Shown piece by piece: positions 1 to 9,546 of a stretch of 64,000 nucleotides of DNA. The position numbers were made by a program, and so were the translations under genes. Every line of letters begins with the position of its first letter. Position 1 is the first letter of the stretch. This DNA is from Pandoraea sputorum (lineage in GTDB: Bacteria > Pseudomonadota > Gammaproteobacteria > Burkholderiales > Burkholderiaceae), in assembly GCF_000814845.2 (NCBI RefSeq), contig NZ_CP010431.2:3348001-3412000 (forward strand). Reading direction: 5' to 3'. A model generated the notes under the pieces. That model was not told the origin of the DNA and searched no databases. It worked only from the letters and a program-made list of their open reading frames with translations.

Positions 1-159
1 ATCCGCGCCGAGCGCGTCGCGAATGGCGGCCAGCACGCGCGGCGACGGGCCGTACGGATTCTCGTTGGTATTGAGTTTGATGAGCCGCTGCATCTGCGGC
101 TGCTCACCGGGGACATAGGGCGTCAGATCGGCGACGCCCGCACTCCAGAATTTACTCAT
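1..159 (-). CDS. hisC: Histidinol-phosphate aminotransferase, N-terminal 53 codons (cut by window edge)
   Basis: The minus-strand frame reads [20 protein letters not shown] and continues to the window edge through [13 protein letters not shown], the N-terminal signature of PLP-dependent HisC enzymes. These convert imidazole-acetol phosphate and glutamate to histidinol phosphate in histidine biosynthesis. The ATG at 159 is preceded closely by the metZ stop (16 bp gap), so the two genes are probably cotranscribed. Only the N-terminal arm is visible; the PLP lysine and the rest lie outside. Members of this fold can also be aromatic or other aminotransferases, so the exact substrate rests on the N-terminal motif. 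Confidence 0.82.
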   Translation of the reverse strand, partial: MSKFWSAGVADLTPYVPGEQPQMQRLIKLNTNENPYGPSPRVLAAIRDALGAD

Positions 160-175
160 GACGTATTCGACCCGC

Positions 176-1378
176 TCAGCTCACGAAACCGCGCGCCAGA
201 TCGGCCTGAATGTCGGCCGGCGACTCCAGACCGACGGCCAGGCGGATCAGCCCTTCGGTGATGCCCGCTGCGGCACGTGCTTCCGGCGTGATGCGGCCGT
301 GCGTCGTGCTCGCCGGGTGCGTGATGGTCGTGCGCGTATCGCCGAGGTTGCCGGTGATCGAGCACACACGCGTGTTGTCGATCAGACGCCATGCGTTCTC
401 GCGCTGCTCGGCAGGCGTCGCGCCCTTGAGTTCGAAGGCGACAATCGCGCCGCCCGCCTTTTGCTGACGCTTCGCGAGCTCGTATTGCGGATGCGAGGGC
501 AGGCCCGGGTAGTACACGCGGCCGATCTGCGGCTGCTTCTCCAGCCATTGCGCGAGTTCCAACGCGTTGGCCGATTGCTTCTCGACACGCAACGACAGCG
601 TTTCCATGCCCTTGAGCAACACCCACGCGTTGAACGCCGAGAGCGTCGGGCCCGCGCTGCGAACGAACGTGAAGACCTTGCCCATGATGAAGTCCTTCTT
701 GCCGACGATCGCGCCGCCCAGCACACGGCCCTGACCGTCGAGGTACTTCGTTGCCGAGTGCACCACAACGTCTGCACCGTACTCGATCGGACGTTGCAAC
801 ACCGGCGTGCAGAAACAGTTGTCCACGACGAACAGCGCCCCCGCTTCCTTCGCGATCTTGCCAATCGCTTCGATGTCGGCAATGTCGGTGAGCGGGTTGG
901 ACGGCGTCTCGAGGAAGAACATCTTCGTGTTCGGACGGATCGCGGCGCGCCAGGCGTCGAGGTCGGTCGGATCGACAAAGGTCGTCTCGACACCAAAGCG
1001 GCTGAAGATCTGCGAGAACACGTTCAGCGTCGAGCCGAAGATGCTCTGCGAGCTAACGAGGTGGTCGCCAGCCGACAGTGCCGTCATCACCACCGAGACG
1101 ATGGCGCTCATGCCCGACGCCGTCGCCATGCAGGCCTCACCGCCTTCGAGCGCGGCCAGACGGTCCTGGAACATCGATACGGTCGGGTTGGTGAAGCGCG
1201 AGTACGTGAACCCTTCTTCCGAATGCGCGAAGCGCTCGGCGGCCTCGGCCGCGCTCTTGAATACGAAGCTCGAGGTCAGGAACAGCGCCTCGGAGTGTTC
1301 ACCAAACTCGGAGCGTTGCGTGCCCGCGCGCACCGCCAGGGTATCGAAGTCGAAGGAATCCATCGTGTGTCTCGTCAT
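176..1378 (-). CDS. metZ: O-succinylhomoserine sulfhydrylase
   Basis: This is a PLP enzyme of the Cys/Met metabolism family. It makes homocysteine directly from O-succinylhomoserine and sulfide in methionine biosynthesis. The 400-residue protein has the family length, the YSRFTNPT motif near the N-terminus, and the PLP lysine in [11 protein letters not shown] at about residue 211. I chose ATG 1378, which has GAGGG ten bases upstream. The frame extends to a TTG at 1402, but that codon lies in the T-run of the upstream purF terminator. [14 protein letters not shown], five codons in, is the other possible start. hisC follows after 16 bp. Cystathionine gamma-synthase or MetY are related alternatives; the sequence looks most like MetZ. 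Confidence 0.9.
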   Translation of the reverse strand: MTRHTMDSFDFDTLAVRAGTQRSEFGEHSEALFLTSSFVFKSAAEAAERFAHSEEGFTYSRFTNPTVSMFQDRLAALEGGEACMATASGMSAIVSVVMTALSAGDHLVSSQSIFGSTLNVFSQIFSRFGVETTFVDPTDLDAWRAAIRPNTKMFFLETPSNPLTDIADIEAIGKIAKEAGALFVVDNCFCTPVLQRPIEYGADVVVHSATKYLDGQGRVLGGAIVGKKDFIMGKVFTFVRSAGPTLSAFNAWVLLKGMETLSLRVEKQSANALELAQWLEKQPQIGRVYYPGLPSHPQYELAKRQQKAGGAIVAFELKGATPAEQRENAWRLIDNTRVCSITGNLGDTRTTITHPASTTHGRITPEARAAAGITEGLIRLAVGLESPADIQADLARGFVS

Positions 1379-1400
1379 TGGGTCGGCGCCCTCGCCGGCC

Positions 1401-1446
1401 AAAAAAAGAAAAGCCCGTTTCGCTTGTCAGCAAAACGGGCTCGAAA
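1401..1446 (-). terminator. Rho-independent terminator after purF, abutting metZ
   Basis: Read on the minus strand, a GC-rich stem (AGCCCGTTT paired with AAACGGGCT, 12-base loop) is followed at once by TTCTTTTTTT. The hairpin occupies roughly 1411-1442 and the T-run 1401-1410. It ends the folC-dedD-cvpA-purF transcript and lies only about 25 bp before the metZ start. An attenuator in a metZ leader is the alternative reading. Confidence 0.85.
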
Positions 1447-1594
1447 TCCATCTGTCTAGGCCTCGCTTTAGCTGTTTCGGGGATATTCCCCCACGTCCGC
1501 AAGCTGAAATCAAATCGACGTGAGAAGCAGTGTAGCACGTTGCCGGAGGAGAAGGAAAAACTCCGCCGACCGCTCCGGTAACCTCGGCAGCCCC

Positions 1595-1625
1595 GGTCTG
1601 ACAGGCCTTCCGACGGTGTCAGACC
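1595..1625. repeat. 9-bp perfect inverted repeat just after purF
   Basis: GGTCTGACA at 1595-1603 is the exact inverse of TGTCAGACC at 1617-1625, with a 13-base loop. It starts 15 bp beyond the purF stop and has no T-run. It may stabilise the 3' end or act as an auxiliary terminator ahead of the stronger hairpin at 1401-1446. Confidence 0.5.
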
Positions 1626-1639
1626 CGGCCGCGCATGGC

Positions 1640-3160
1640 TCAGAGGCCCAGTTGCGCGCCGCGCGGCTCGCCGTCGTCGCCTTCGCTCGCTTCCACGACC
1701 GGCGCCTTCGGTGCCTTGCGTTGCTGCTCCAGACGATTCAGGTACTCAGGCGTGACGTCGCCGGTGATGTAGTTACCGTCGAAGCACGAGGCATCGAAGT
1801 CCGACAGTGCCGGGTTGATGTCGCGCACCGCGGCCTTCATGTCCTCGACGTCCTGATAGATCAGTTCGTCTGCACCGATGATGCGGGCCACTTCCTCGTC
1901 GCTGCGATCGTGGGCGACCAGTTCGCTGCGCGTGGGCATGTCGATGCCGTACACGTTCGGGAACTTCACGGGCGGCGCAGCCGAGGCGAAGATCACCTTG
2001 CGGGCACCGGCGTCGCGCGCCATCTGCACGATTTCCTGGCTGGTCGTGCCGCGCACGATCGAGTCGTCGACGATCAGCACGTTCTTGTCCTTGAACTCGA
2101 CGCGCATCGCATTGAGCTTCTGACGCACCGACTTCTTGCGCATCGCCTGGCCGGGCATGATGAAGGTACGGCCGACGTAACGGTTCTTGAAGAAGCCTTC
2201 GCGATAGTTCAGACCCAGACGCTTGGCGACTTGCATCGCAGCGGGACGGCTGGAATCCGGAATCGGCATGACGACATCGATGTCCTTGTAATCGATCTCG
2301 CGGCGGATCTTCTCGGCGAGGTAGTCACCCATGCGCAGACGAGCGTCGTAGACGGGCACGCCGTCGAGCACCGAATCCGGACGGGCGAGATAGACGAGTT
2401 CGAAAATACACGGATGCATCGACGATGCCGGCGCGCATTGCTGCGACGTCAGTTCGCCATCGTTGCTGATGAAGATCGCCTCGCCCGGCTTGACGTCGCG
2501 CTCGAACGCGAAGCCCATACCTTCGAGGGCCACCGATTCCGATGCAATCATCCACTCCGTGCCGTTCGGGCCGTCGAAGCGGCCGATACACAGCGGACGA
2601 ATGCCGTGCGGGTCGCGGAAGGCGAGCAAACCGAAGCCGGAGATGATGGAGACGATGGCGTACGAGCCGCGCAGACGGTTGTGCACCTTGCCCACGGCCT
2701 GGAACAGCGAGTCCACGGACAGACCGTCGCGCGAGTTTTCCTGCAGTTCGTGTGCGAGCACGTTGAGCAGAACTTCGGAGTCGGACGTGGTGTTGATGTG
2801 GCGACGATCGACACGGAACATCTCGTCCTTGAGCTGTTCCCAGTTCGTGAGGTTGCCGTTGTGGGCGAGCACGATGCCGTACGGGGCATTCACGTAGAAC
2901 GGCTGGGCCTGTGCTGCGCTCGACGAGCCTGCGGTCGGGTAACGCACCTGACCGATGCCCACCGTGCCCGGCAAGTCGCGCATGTTGCGCGTGCGGAACA
3001 CGTCGCGCACCATGCCGTTGCCCTTGTGCATGTAGAAGGACTGGCCATCCGTCGTCGCGATACCGGCGGCGTCCTGGCCGCGGTGCTGCAGCAGCAGCAG
3101 ACTATCGTAGATGAACTGGTTGACCGGGGATTTGGAGACTACACCGACGATGCCACACAT
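1640..3160 (-). CDS. purF: Amidophosphoribosyltransferase
   Basis: This enzyme catalyses the committed step of purine synthesis, PRPP plus glutamine to phosphoribosylamine. The 506-residue protein starts MCGIVGVV, so Cys2 becomes the N-terminal glutaminase nucleophile after removal of Met. NGNLTN and the SDSEVLLN segment belong to the Ntn-hydrolase domain. The PRPP-binding loop VLIVDDSIVRGTTS is at residues 361-374 of the phosphoribosyltransferase domain. It lies 55 bp downstream of cvpA, the classical cvpA-purF pairing, and is the last gene of the folC-dedD-cvpA-purF unit. Length and motifs are normal. Confidence 0.97.
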   Translation of the reverse strand: MCGIVGVVSKSPVNQFIYDSLLLLQHRGQDAAGIATTDGQSFYMHKGNGMVRDVFRTRNMRDLPGTVGIGQVRYPTAGSSSAAQAQPFYVNAPYGIVLAHNGNLTNWEQLKDEMFRVDRRHINTTSDSEVLLNVLAHELQENSRDGLSVDSLFQAVGKVHNRLRGSYAIVSIISGFGLLAFRDPHGIRPLCIGRFDGPNGTEWMIASESVALEGMGFAFERDVKPGEAIFISNDGELTSQQCAPASSMHPCIFELVYLARPDSVLDGVPVYDARLRMGDYLAEKIRREIDYKDIDVVMPIPDSSRPAAMQVAKRLGLNYREGFFKNRYVGRTFIMPGQAMRKKSVRQKLNAMRVEFKDKNVLIVDDSIVRGTTSQEIVQMARDAGARKVIFASAAPPVKFPNVYGIDMPTRSELVAHDRSDEEVARIIGADELIYQDVEDMKAAVRDINPALSDFDASCFDGNYITGDVTPEYLNRLEQQRKAPKAPVVEASEGDDGEPRGAQLGL

Positions 3161-3215
3161 GGCATGAATCCTTCAAAAAACATCGAAATCTGCATCAAAC
3201 GGACTGTATTATCCG

Positions 3216-4160
3216 TCATTCGGAAACCTTGTGCAGGCCGGTCGATGGCGTAGGCGATCCGTTCGATCCGCCACTGCGCATTCCCCACCCCTGCTGCTGG
3301 CCATTCGCCGCGTCGCCCGCGCCCTGTGCGCTCAATCCCGTCCCCGCGCCACCCATCAGGTTCGACAATCGGGTCGAGACGGCCTTCGTCGCGCCGGCCT
3401 TCACTTCATTCACCACTTCGGTCGCTTCGTTCCCTACGCCGCGCGCTACCTGATCGACGACGCCATTCGACGCACCGCTCTGCCCATTCTGTCCACCCGA
3501 CGGCTGGCCCGGGGCGCCGGGCCGCCCGCCCTGACCACCCTGCCCGCCCTGCTCACCTGACTCAGGCGCGCCGCGATAAGGTTCCATCTGTGGCAAGGGA
3601 AGTGTCTTTCCCAATGGATTGACGCTCGGCACGGCGGCGTCCGGCTTGCGCAGATAGTACTGCACCGGCTCCGGCAGATACGGCATCAGCCGCGCCAGTC
3701 CCGCCTCGACCCACGGGCGCGTCACCGAGTGCTGCCAGACCGGTTGTTGCGGCAATGCCGTTAACTTGGCGGCGACCATCAACAACATCAAGAGCAGAAT
3801 GCCGCGAACTATGCCAAAAAGCATGCCTAACCCGCGATCCGCCGGACGCAGGCCGATCATGTCGGTCATGCGCCCCACGAGCGCGCTGACGATCCCGGCA
3901 CCGAACACCACGGCCACCAGCACCAGCAGAAAACCCAATGCCCCTTGCGTCAGTTCGCCGCCCGGCAAATCGGCCGGGAGCCAGTGAGCGACGCTCGGAC
4001 CGAAGGCGCGTGCGACGAAGAACGCCACCACCCAGCCCACGAGGTTGAACAACTCGCGCACCAGACCGCGCAGCATGCCCAGCAACATCGAGCCCACCAG
4101 AATGGCGATGGCCGCGTAATCCACCACGGTCAACAGACCGCTATGCACCGTATCGCCCAA
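3216..4160 (-). CDS. cvpA: CvpA family membrane protein with long Gly/Gln/Pro-rich C-terminal tail
   Basis: The first about 165 residues are a typical CvpA domain: four hydrophobic segments and the motif LRGLVRELFNLVGWVVAFFVAR. CvpA proteins were named for colicin V production and are linked to envelope or bile tolerance; the molecular role is unsettled. After residue about 180 this protein adds roughly 130 residues of low-complexity sequence rich in G, Q, N and S (for example GGQGGQGGRPGAPGQPSGGQ), so it is about twice the usual CvpA length. The start is either TTG 4160, which nearly touches the dedD stop, or GTG 4148. No ATG fits, so the start is uncertain. purF follows after 55 bp. Confidence 0.85.
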   Translation of the reverse strand: MGDTVHSGLLTVVDYAAIAILVGSMLLGMLRGLVRELFNLVGWVVAFFVARAFGPSVAHWLPADLPGGELTQGALGFLLVLVAVVFGAGIVSALVGRMTDMIGLRPADRGLGMLFGIVRGILLLMLLMVAAKLTALPQQPVWQHSVTRPWVEAGLARLMPYLPEPVQYYLRKPDAAVPSVNPLGKTLPLPQMEPYRGAPESGEQGGQGGQGGRPGAPGQPSGGQNGQSGASNGVVDQVARGVGNEATEVVNEVKAGATKAVSTRLSNLMGGAGTGLSAQGAGDAANGQQQGWGMRSGGSNGSPTPSTGLHKVSE

Positions 4161-4161
4161 C

Positions 4162-5127
4162 TCAGCCTGCCTCGGCGACCTGCGCCGTCAGACCGGCGTC
4201 GCGAATCTTCTTGCCAGCCGCTTCGGCCGACATGCGATCCGGGAACGGGCCTGCCCGCAGCAAATACAGTTCACGGCCATCGACCGAACTCTTGACCATG
4301 TAGCTCGGCACGTTCACCAGCTTGAGTTTGACGAGCCATGCCTGGGCACGGTCCTGCGTCGAGAACGCGCCGATACGCACCAGGAACTTGCCGTTCGAGG
4401 CGGTCTTCTGCGCGGTGTCGTGATTGTCCGGCTTTGCGGCGGGTTTCGCGGCCGTGTTGTTCTGCGCGAACTGAGCGATCGGATCGGCGACGTTATTGTT
4501 GGCTTGCGCAGGCTTCGTCTGCGTCTTGGTCGTGTCATGCGAGTCCGACTTGGCCGTCGGCTTCGTGTCGGCGTGCTGCTCCGGCTTCTTGACGTCAGGC
4601 CTGGCTTCCGGCTTATGCTCCGGCTTGGCCTGCGCGACCTGCGGCTCAGGCACCACGCTCGGCGCAGGTGACGGGGCCGGTGTCGGCGCGGCGGCAGACG
4701 GCGGCACGGCAGTCGGTGCCGGTGCAGGCTTGGCATTATTCGCCAGCGTGCTGCTGTCGACCGCCTCTTCGCCCTTGTCGAGCGACGCGTCGGACTGCGG
4801 CACGGCAGCCGCCTGCGGCTTCACGCGCACGGGCGGCGTGTTGGCATCTTTACCGGGAATCTGAATGGCGATGTCGTCGGCCGTCGGCTTCGGCTCGGGT
4901 GCGAGCACCATCGGCAAAATGATGACGGCTGCGAGCACCAGCGCCAGCGCGCCCACCAGGCGGCGGCGCGCGCGTTGCTTTTCGGGCAGCAGCGGATCGA
5001 GTTGCTCGTGCTCGCTGTACTCGCCCCCTCCTCCCGCCGTACGGGTGCCGGTGCGGCCGCTCCTGCGGCTACCGCGCTTCGGGGGAACGGCTTCGGCGTC
5101 TTTCTTGCGGAAGGAAAACAATCCCAT
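4162..5127 (-). CDS. dedD: SPOR-domain protein, DedD-like
   Basis: This is a 321-residue bitopic membrane protein. It has a short basic cytoplasmic N-terminus (MGLFSFRKKD), one transmembrane helix at about residues 55-79, a long periplasmic linker rich in Pro, Ala and Lys, and a C-terminal SPOR domain (FLVRIGAFSTQDRAQAW to the end). SPOR domains bind denuded glycan strands at the division septum, and DedD is a non-essential divisome component. ATG 5127 is preferred because AAGGG precedes it and MGLFSF matches the family start. The open frame continues upstream to 5214 without a better site. The stop lies two bases before the cvpA start, so translation may be coupled. Confidence 0.88.
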   Translation of the reverse strand: MGLFSFRKKDAEAVPPKRGSRRSGRTGTRTAGGGGEYSEHEQLDPLLPEKQRARRRLVGALALVLAAVIILPMVLAPEPKPTADDIAIQIPGKDANTPPVRVKPQAAAVPQSDASLDKGEEAVDSSTLANNAKPAPAPTAVPPSAAAPTPAPSPAPSVVPEPQVAQAKPEHKPEARPDVKKPEQHADTKPTAKSDSHDTTKTQTKPAQANNNVADPIAQFAQNNTAAKPAAKPDNHDTAQKTASNGKFLVRIGAFSTQDRAQAWLVKLKLVNVPSYMVKSSVDGRELYLLRAGPFPDRMSAEAAGKKIRDAGLTAQVAEAG

Positions 5128-5240
5128 AGGCCCTTGGCTCAGGTCGAAACTTGCGTCGTTGGACTGATCATCGCGCATCCGGTGCGTCATGCGCATGACA
5201 TTTCTCGTAAGCAAATGTCACTGCATACGCGCTTGCGCGC

Positions 5241-6539
5241 TCAATGGCGTTGCAATTTGCGGTGCGACATCACACCCGCCACCGTAAAGAACGATCCAAA
5301 AACCACAATTCTATCATTCTCGCCGCACTGCTCGAGCGCGGCAGCATAGGCTTTCTCAGGGGATTCGAAGGTTTCGACCGAATGATCGGCATCTTCGACA
5401 AACCCGACCGCGCGAAGCTTCTCTTCGAGCAGCGCCGGACTCGCGGCTCGCTCCGTCGGCAACGCGCACAAACGCCAGTGATCGACCTTGTCGACCAGAT
5501 GCCGCAGCACGCCTTCGATATCCTTGTCGCCCATCGCCCCGAACACGGCGTACGTGTACGGAAAGAAACCCATGCCGTCGAGGTTGTGCCCCAGCGCTGC
5601 GGCGGCGTGCGGGTTGTGTGCGACATCGAGCACCACGGCCGGACGCCCCGGCAGCACCTGAAAACGTCCCGGCAGTTCGACCGACGCGAGTCCGAGTCGA
5701 ATGTCCTGCGCCGAGACCGGTAATACGTCGCGCATCGATTCGAGCGCCGCGAGCGCCGCCGATGCATTGAGCAACTGATTCGCGCCGCGAAGCGCCGGAT
5801 AGGCAAGCGCCGGGCGGCGCATCTGACGTCCGCCATAGCTCCACTGCTGCTTGTCGCCCTGATAGTTGAAGTCGCGACCGAACAGCCATAGATCGGCGCC
5901 GATGCGCTCTGCTTCGGCAAGCAGCGTGGCAGGCGGCATCGGATCGCCGCAAACCGCCGGTTTGCCCGCACGGAAGATGCCCGCCTTCTCGATGGCGATC
6001 GCTTCGCGCGTGTTACCGAGATACTGCTGGTGATCGATGTCGATGCTTGTGATGACGGCGCAATCCGGATCGACGATGTTCACGGCGTCCAGTCGGCCGC
6101 CCAGGCCTACTTCGAGAATGACGGCATCGAGCCCGGCCGTTGCGAACATATGCATGATCGCAAGTGTGGTGAATTCGAAGTACGTAAGCGAGACCGGCTC
6201 GTCGAAACTCGTGCGGGCTTTCTCGACGGCTTCGAAATGCGGCAGCAGCGTGGCGTCGTCGACGATCTCGCCATTCAGGCGCGCACGCTCGTTGAACGAA
6301 ATCAGATGCGGCGACGTATGGCAGCCTACGCGATAACCTGCCGACAGCAGAATGGCTTCGATGATGGCGCAGGTCGAGCCCTTGCCGTTCGTGCCGCCGA
6401 CCGTGAAGACGGGACACGGAAATTGCAGGCCGAGGGCGTCTTTCACGCGACCAATGCGCGCAAGGCCCATGTCGATGCCCACAGGATGAGCGGTTTCAAG
6501 ATGGGCGAGCCAGGCGTCGAGAGTGGAGTATGTCGGCAT
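5241..6539 (-). CDS. folC: Bifunctional dihydrofolate synthase/folylpolyglutamate synthase
   Basis: This is a Mur-ligase-superfamily enzyme that adds glutamate to dihydropteroate and then to tetrahydrofolates. The 432-residue protein begins MPTYSTLDAWLAHLE. It carries the P-loop TVGGTNGKGST, the conserved TSPHL and the magnesium-site segment EVGLGGRLDAVN. ATG 6539 is chosen over the upstream frame end at 6575 because that extension would translate the accD terminator. It is first in the folC-dedD-cvpA-purF unit, with 113 bp to dedD. Confidence 0.95.
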   Translation of the reverse strand: MPTYSTLDAWLAHLETAHPVGIDMGLARIGRVKDALGLQFPCPVFTVGGTNGKGSTCAIIEAILLSAGYRVGCHTSPHLISFNERARLNGEIVDDATLLPHFEAVEKARTSFDEPVSLTYFEFTTLAIMHMFATAGLDAVILEVGLGGRLDAVNIVDPDCAVITSIDIDHQQYLGNTREAIAIEKAGIFRAGKPAVCGDPMPPATLLAEAERIGADLWLFGRDFNYQGDKQQWSYGGRQMRRPALAYPALRGANQLLNASAALAALESMRDVLPVSAQDIRLGLASVELPGRFQVLPGRPAVVLDVAHNPHAAAALGHNLDGMGFFPYTYAVFGAMGDKDIEGVLRHLVDKVDHWRLCALPTERAASPALLEEKLRAVGFVEDADHSVETFESPEKAYAAALEQCGENDRIVVFGSFFTVAGVMSHRKLQRH

Positions 6540-6551
6540 GATGTGCGGGCA

Positions 6552-6586
6552 GAAAAACAAAAACGCGGACGTCACGAACGTCCGCG
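6552..6586 (-). terminator. Rho-independent terminator after accD
   Basis: On the minus strand, GCGGACGT and ACGTCCGC (8-bp stem, 5-base loop) are followed by TTTTTGTTTTT. The T-run ends 13 bp before the folC ATG. It separates the trp/accD transcript from the folC unit. Confidence 0.85.
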
Positions 6587-6761
6587 CTTCATATCCTGCT
6601 AAGTGATGCTTTCAGGCGCCGCGGGTGCAGCGCTTGCGTGGCGTTGCGACATTCTACGCCGTTGCACCGCCCTTTGGGGCACCGCAACCACGCGCATAAC
6701 GTCATCGCCAGAGTGAGCACGCGCAAGTCATGTGCGACGCGCGCGCGCCGGGCATCGAGTA

Positions 6762-7637
6762 TCAGGCAACGGCGTCTGCCGGCTGACGCTGCATCAGCGC
6801 GATCAGACGCGCGATCTCGTCACGCATGTCGCGACGGTTGACGATCATGTCGATCGCGCCCTTTTGCAACAGGAACTCCGAACGCTGGAAGCCTTCCGGC
6901 AGCTTTTCGCGCACGGTCTGCTCGATCACGCGCGGGCCGGCGAAGCCGATCAGCGCCTTCGGCTCTGCGATCACCACGTCGCCCAGGAAGGCGAAGCTGG
7001 CCGACACACCGCCCATCGTCGGATCGGTCAGCACGGAGATGAACGGCAGCTTGGCGTCGGACAGCTTGGTCAGCATGGCCGTGGTCTTCGCCATCTGCAT
7101 CAGCGACAGCAAACTTTCCTGCATACGTGCACCGCCCGAAGCGGTCACGCAGATGAACGGCACGCCCTGCTCCAGTGCGTTCTGCGCACCGCGCACGAAG
7201 CGCTCGCCGACCACCGAGCCCATCGAGCCGGCCATGAACGAGAACTCGAAGCAGGCGACGACGACCGGCAGCGTGTGAATCGCGCCGCCCATCACCACCA
7301 TCGCGTCCGTCTCGCCGGTATCGTCCATCGCTTCCTTGATGCGATCCGGGTACTTACGGCTGTCCTTGAACTTCAGTGCGTCGACCGGCACGATTTCCTG
7401 GCCCAGCTCATAGCGGCCTTCGGGATCGAGCAGTGAATTCAGACGCGCGCGCGCGCCGATGCGCATGTGATGATCGCACTTCGGGCAGACATGCAGATTC
7501 GCTTCCACGTCGGCGCGATACAGCACGGCCTCGCACGAGGGGCATTTGATCCACAGCCCTTCCGGGATGCTCTTGTTGCGCTGCGTCGGATCGGTTTGCT
7601 TGATCTTCGGGGGCAGCAGCTTGTCGAGCCAGCTCAT
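6762..7637 (-). CDS. accD: Acetyl-CoA carboxylase carboxyltransferase beta subunit
   Basis: With AccA this subunit transfers carboxyl from carboxybiotin to acetyl-CoA, giving malonyl-CoA for fatty acid synthesis. The 291-residue protein has the N-terminal four-cysteine zinc finger (CPSC then CPKC, about residues 32-54) and the crotonase-like carboxyltransferase core with [11 protein letters not shown] 7637 is set by the strong ribosome site AAGGAG seven bases upstream and by the canonical [12 protein letters not shown] start. It follows trpA by 150 bp, a linkage common in this family of bacteria. Confidence 0.96.
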   Translation of the reverse strand: MSWLDKLLPPKIKQTDPTQRNKSIPEGLWIKCPSCEAVLYRADVEANLHVCPKCDHHMRIGARARLNSLLDPEGRYELGQEIVPVDALKFKDSRKYPDRIKEAMDDTGETDAMVVMGGAIHTLPVVVACFEFSFMAGSMGSVVGERFVRGAQNALEQGVPFICVTASGGARMQESLLSLMQMAKTTAMLTKLSDAKLPFISVLTDPTMGGVSASFAFLGDVVIAEPKALIGFAGPRVIEQTVREKLPEGFQRSEFLLQKGAIDMIVNRRDMRDEIARLIALMQRQPADAVA

Positions 7638-7651
7638 AGTTTCTCCTTGCC

Positions 7652-7682
7652 AAACGCCCGCCCCAACAAGGGACGGGCGTTT
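7652..7682. other. Hairpin in the trpA-accD gap
   Basis: AAACGCCCG and CGGGCGTTT form a strong stem whose inner part continues as CCCC/GGG. It lies 15 bp before the accD start and abuts its Shine-Dalgarno. The T-stretch after it on the minus strand is short (GTTTGG), so it may be a weak terminator, an attenuator or an RNA processing or stability element between the tryptophan genes and accD. Confidence 0.5.
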
Positions 7683-7787
7683 CCGGGGCATTTCAAGGCG
7701 ACCGCGTAATACGGTCGTTTCAATTCAGCGTTTTACCGGACGGATCTGCGTCGTGCAGCGCCATTCGGGCAAATTTCTGCCGCGAAT

Positions 7788-8612
7788 TTACGCCGATTTG
7801 GCGCCCGAGTCGAGCGCCTGACGGATACCGCCGATAAATTCAGCCAGCGATTTTACCGCGTTCTGCCCCTCCAGATCACGCGGCGTGTTTTCCAAACGCT
7901 GCACGATGGCGCTGCCGATCACGACAGCATCGGCCACACTCGCTACCGCGCGGGCCGTTTCGGCGTCGCGAATACCGAAGCCCACGCCCACCGGCAGGTC
8001 GGCGACCGCCTTGATTTGGGGGATCTTCGACGCCACGCTGTCCAGATCCAGACTCGCCGCGCCCGTCACGCCCTTGAGCGAGACGTAATACAGATAGCCG
8101 CTGGCCTGACGCGCCACCGCAGCAATACGCGCATCGGTCGACGTCGGCGCGAGCAGGAAGATCGGATCGATGCCCTGCGCGCGCACGGCACCGGCGAAAC
8201 CTTCGGCCTCCTCGGGCGGGTAATCGACGACCAGCACACCGTCCACGCCCGCTTTAGCGGCACGTTCGGCAAAGGCGTCGAGTCCCATCGCTTCGATCGG
8301 ATTGGCGTAGCCCATCAGCACGATCGGCGTGCGGTCGTTGGTCTGACGGAAGACGGCAACATAGCCCAGCACCTCAGCCAGGCTCACCCCACGGGCGAGT
8401 GCGCGCTCAGAGGCGCGTTGAATGACGGGACCGTCGGCCATCGGATCCGAGAACGGCACGCCGAGTTCGATGACGTCGGCGCCGTTGTCGGCCAGTGCGT
8501 GCATTAGCTTGACCGTCCACCCCGGCTCCGGGTCACCGGCGGTAATGAACGGAATGAGGCCCTTTTTACCCTGCGCTTGCAAGGCTTGGAACGTCGCTTG
8601 AATGCGGGACAT
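7788..8612 (-). CDS. trpA: Tryptophan synthase alpha subunit
   Basis: A TIM-barrel subunit that cleaves indole-3-glycerol phosphate to indole, which is channelled to TrpB. The 274-residue protein shows the family hallmarks [38 protein letters not shown] (with the catalytic Glu) and GVTG. The start is inside the upstream methyltransferase gene, giving a 47-bp overlap, so expression is probably translationally coupled. accD follows in the same direction. Confidence 0.97.
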   Translation of the reverse strand: MSRIQATFQALQAQGKKGLIPFITAGDPEPGWTVKLMHALADNGADVIELGVPFSDPMADGPVIQRASERALARGVSLAEVLGYVAVFRQTNDRTPIVLMGYANPIEAMGLDAFAERAAKAGVDGVLVVDYPPEEAEGFAGAVRAQGIDPIFLLAPTSTDARIAAVARQASGYLYYVSLKGVTGAASLDLDSVASKIPQIKAVADLPVGVGFGIRDAETARAVASVADAVVIGSAIVQRLENTPRDLEGQNAVKSLAEFIGGIRQALDSGAKSA

Positions 8613-9495
8613 GATCGGAAAGTCTCTGAAGTCGTTGGTTTGCGAGCGCGTGGTAGTGCGCGTTCAGCTCATAGCCGACGAAACGTCGGCCGTGCAGCGC
8701 GCAAGCCACGGCAGTCGTGCCGCTGCCCATGAACGGGTCGAGCACGAGACCGCCGGGCGGGCAACTGGCCAGCACCATGCGCTCGATGATATGCAGCGGT
8801 TTCTGCGTCGGATGATCGACGCGTTCGGGGTCTTGCCGGTGCAATCGCGAGATCGACCACAGATCCTTGGGGTTATAGCCCAGCTCCAGCCACTTGCTGC
8901 CTTCGAAAATACGGCGCGAGCGCGCCTTCTTCGTGGCGGCGTCGTACGGCACGCGCACGGCGTCGAGGTCGAAGTAATAGTCCTTCGAGATCGCAAAAAA
9001 GCCGATGTTATCGTGCACGGACGAGAATCGCCGCGTACTGCCGCCCATGCTGGGCACGCGGCGATCCCAGATGATCTCGTTGATCATCAGCATGCGCTGC
9101 TTCAGGAAGACAAACAGTTCCGGGGCGTACTGCCACGTGCAGAACAGGTAGAGCGAGCCGCGCGGCGCGAGCTTCGGAATCGCCGCTTCGAGCCAACCGT
9201 ACGTCCAGCCGAGGAAGTCCTCGCCGGAGCGCTTGTCGGAGTCGTTGCCGTAGTCTTTGCCAAGCCCATAAGGCGGGTCGGCAAGGATCAGGTCGACGCT
9301 GCCGTCTTCCAGTTCGTGCAGATGTTGCAGGAAGTCCGCATGACGCAACGTGATGTCGCCCGGCGCCCAACGCGCGCGCAACTCGCCGGCCGCTTCCATG
9401 GCCTCGAGACGTGCTGCGGCGGCTTCGGTGGCGTCCACGGGACGCTCGGTCCCGAGGACGTCATTCTGTGCCTTGCGATCAGTCAGATCGGTCAT
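8566..9495 (-). CDS. Orphan DNA (adenine/cytosine-N4) methyltransferase inside the trp operon
   Basis: This is a 309-residue amino-methyltransferase of the beta arrangement. The catalytic motif DPPY is at residues 73-76 and comes before the AdoMet motif [12 protein letters not shown] at 253-264. HPTQKP, typical of this class, is at about 228-233. No restriction endonuclease or specificity subunit gene is nearby, so it is a solitary methylase, likely with an epigenetic role. It sits between trpB (51 bp) and trpA (47-bp overlap). From memory, Burkholderia genomes carry a conserved orphan methylase in this neighbourhood, and one in B. cenocepacia was reported to modify GTWWAC. Whether this one shares that site is inference. 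Confidence 0.88.
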   Translation of the reverse strand: MTDLTDRKAQNDVLGTERPVDATEAAAARLEAMEAAGELRARWAPGDITLRHADFLQHLHELEDGSVDLILADPPYGLGKDYGNDSDKRSGEDFLGWTYGWLEAAIPKLAPRGSLYLFCTWQYAPELFVFLKQRMLMINEIIWDRRVPSMGGSTRRFSSVHDNIGFFAISKDYYFDLDAVRVPYDAATKKARSRRIFEGSKWLELGYNPKDLWSISRLHRQDPERVDHPTQKPLHIIERMVLASCPPGGLVLDPFMGSGTTAVACALHGRRFVGYELNAHYHALANQRLQRLSDHVPHSSDVPSLASAG

Positions 9496-9546
9496 GCTGG
9501 TTCTGTTGTCCTTAACCTTAGGATCGATGGAGTCTCGCCGCGCCGC

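Noticed and set aside
1401-1446. SAM-sensing riboswitch upstream of metZ
   Set aside because: The only structure is a simple hairpin with a T-run, explained as the purF terminator. I could not see the extra conserved elements of SAM riboswitches.
1520-3253. 577-codon plus-strand ORF opposite purF
   Set aside because: Shadow of purF, no domain.
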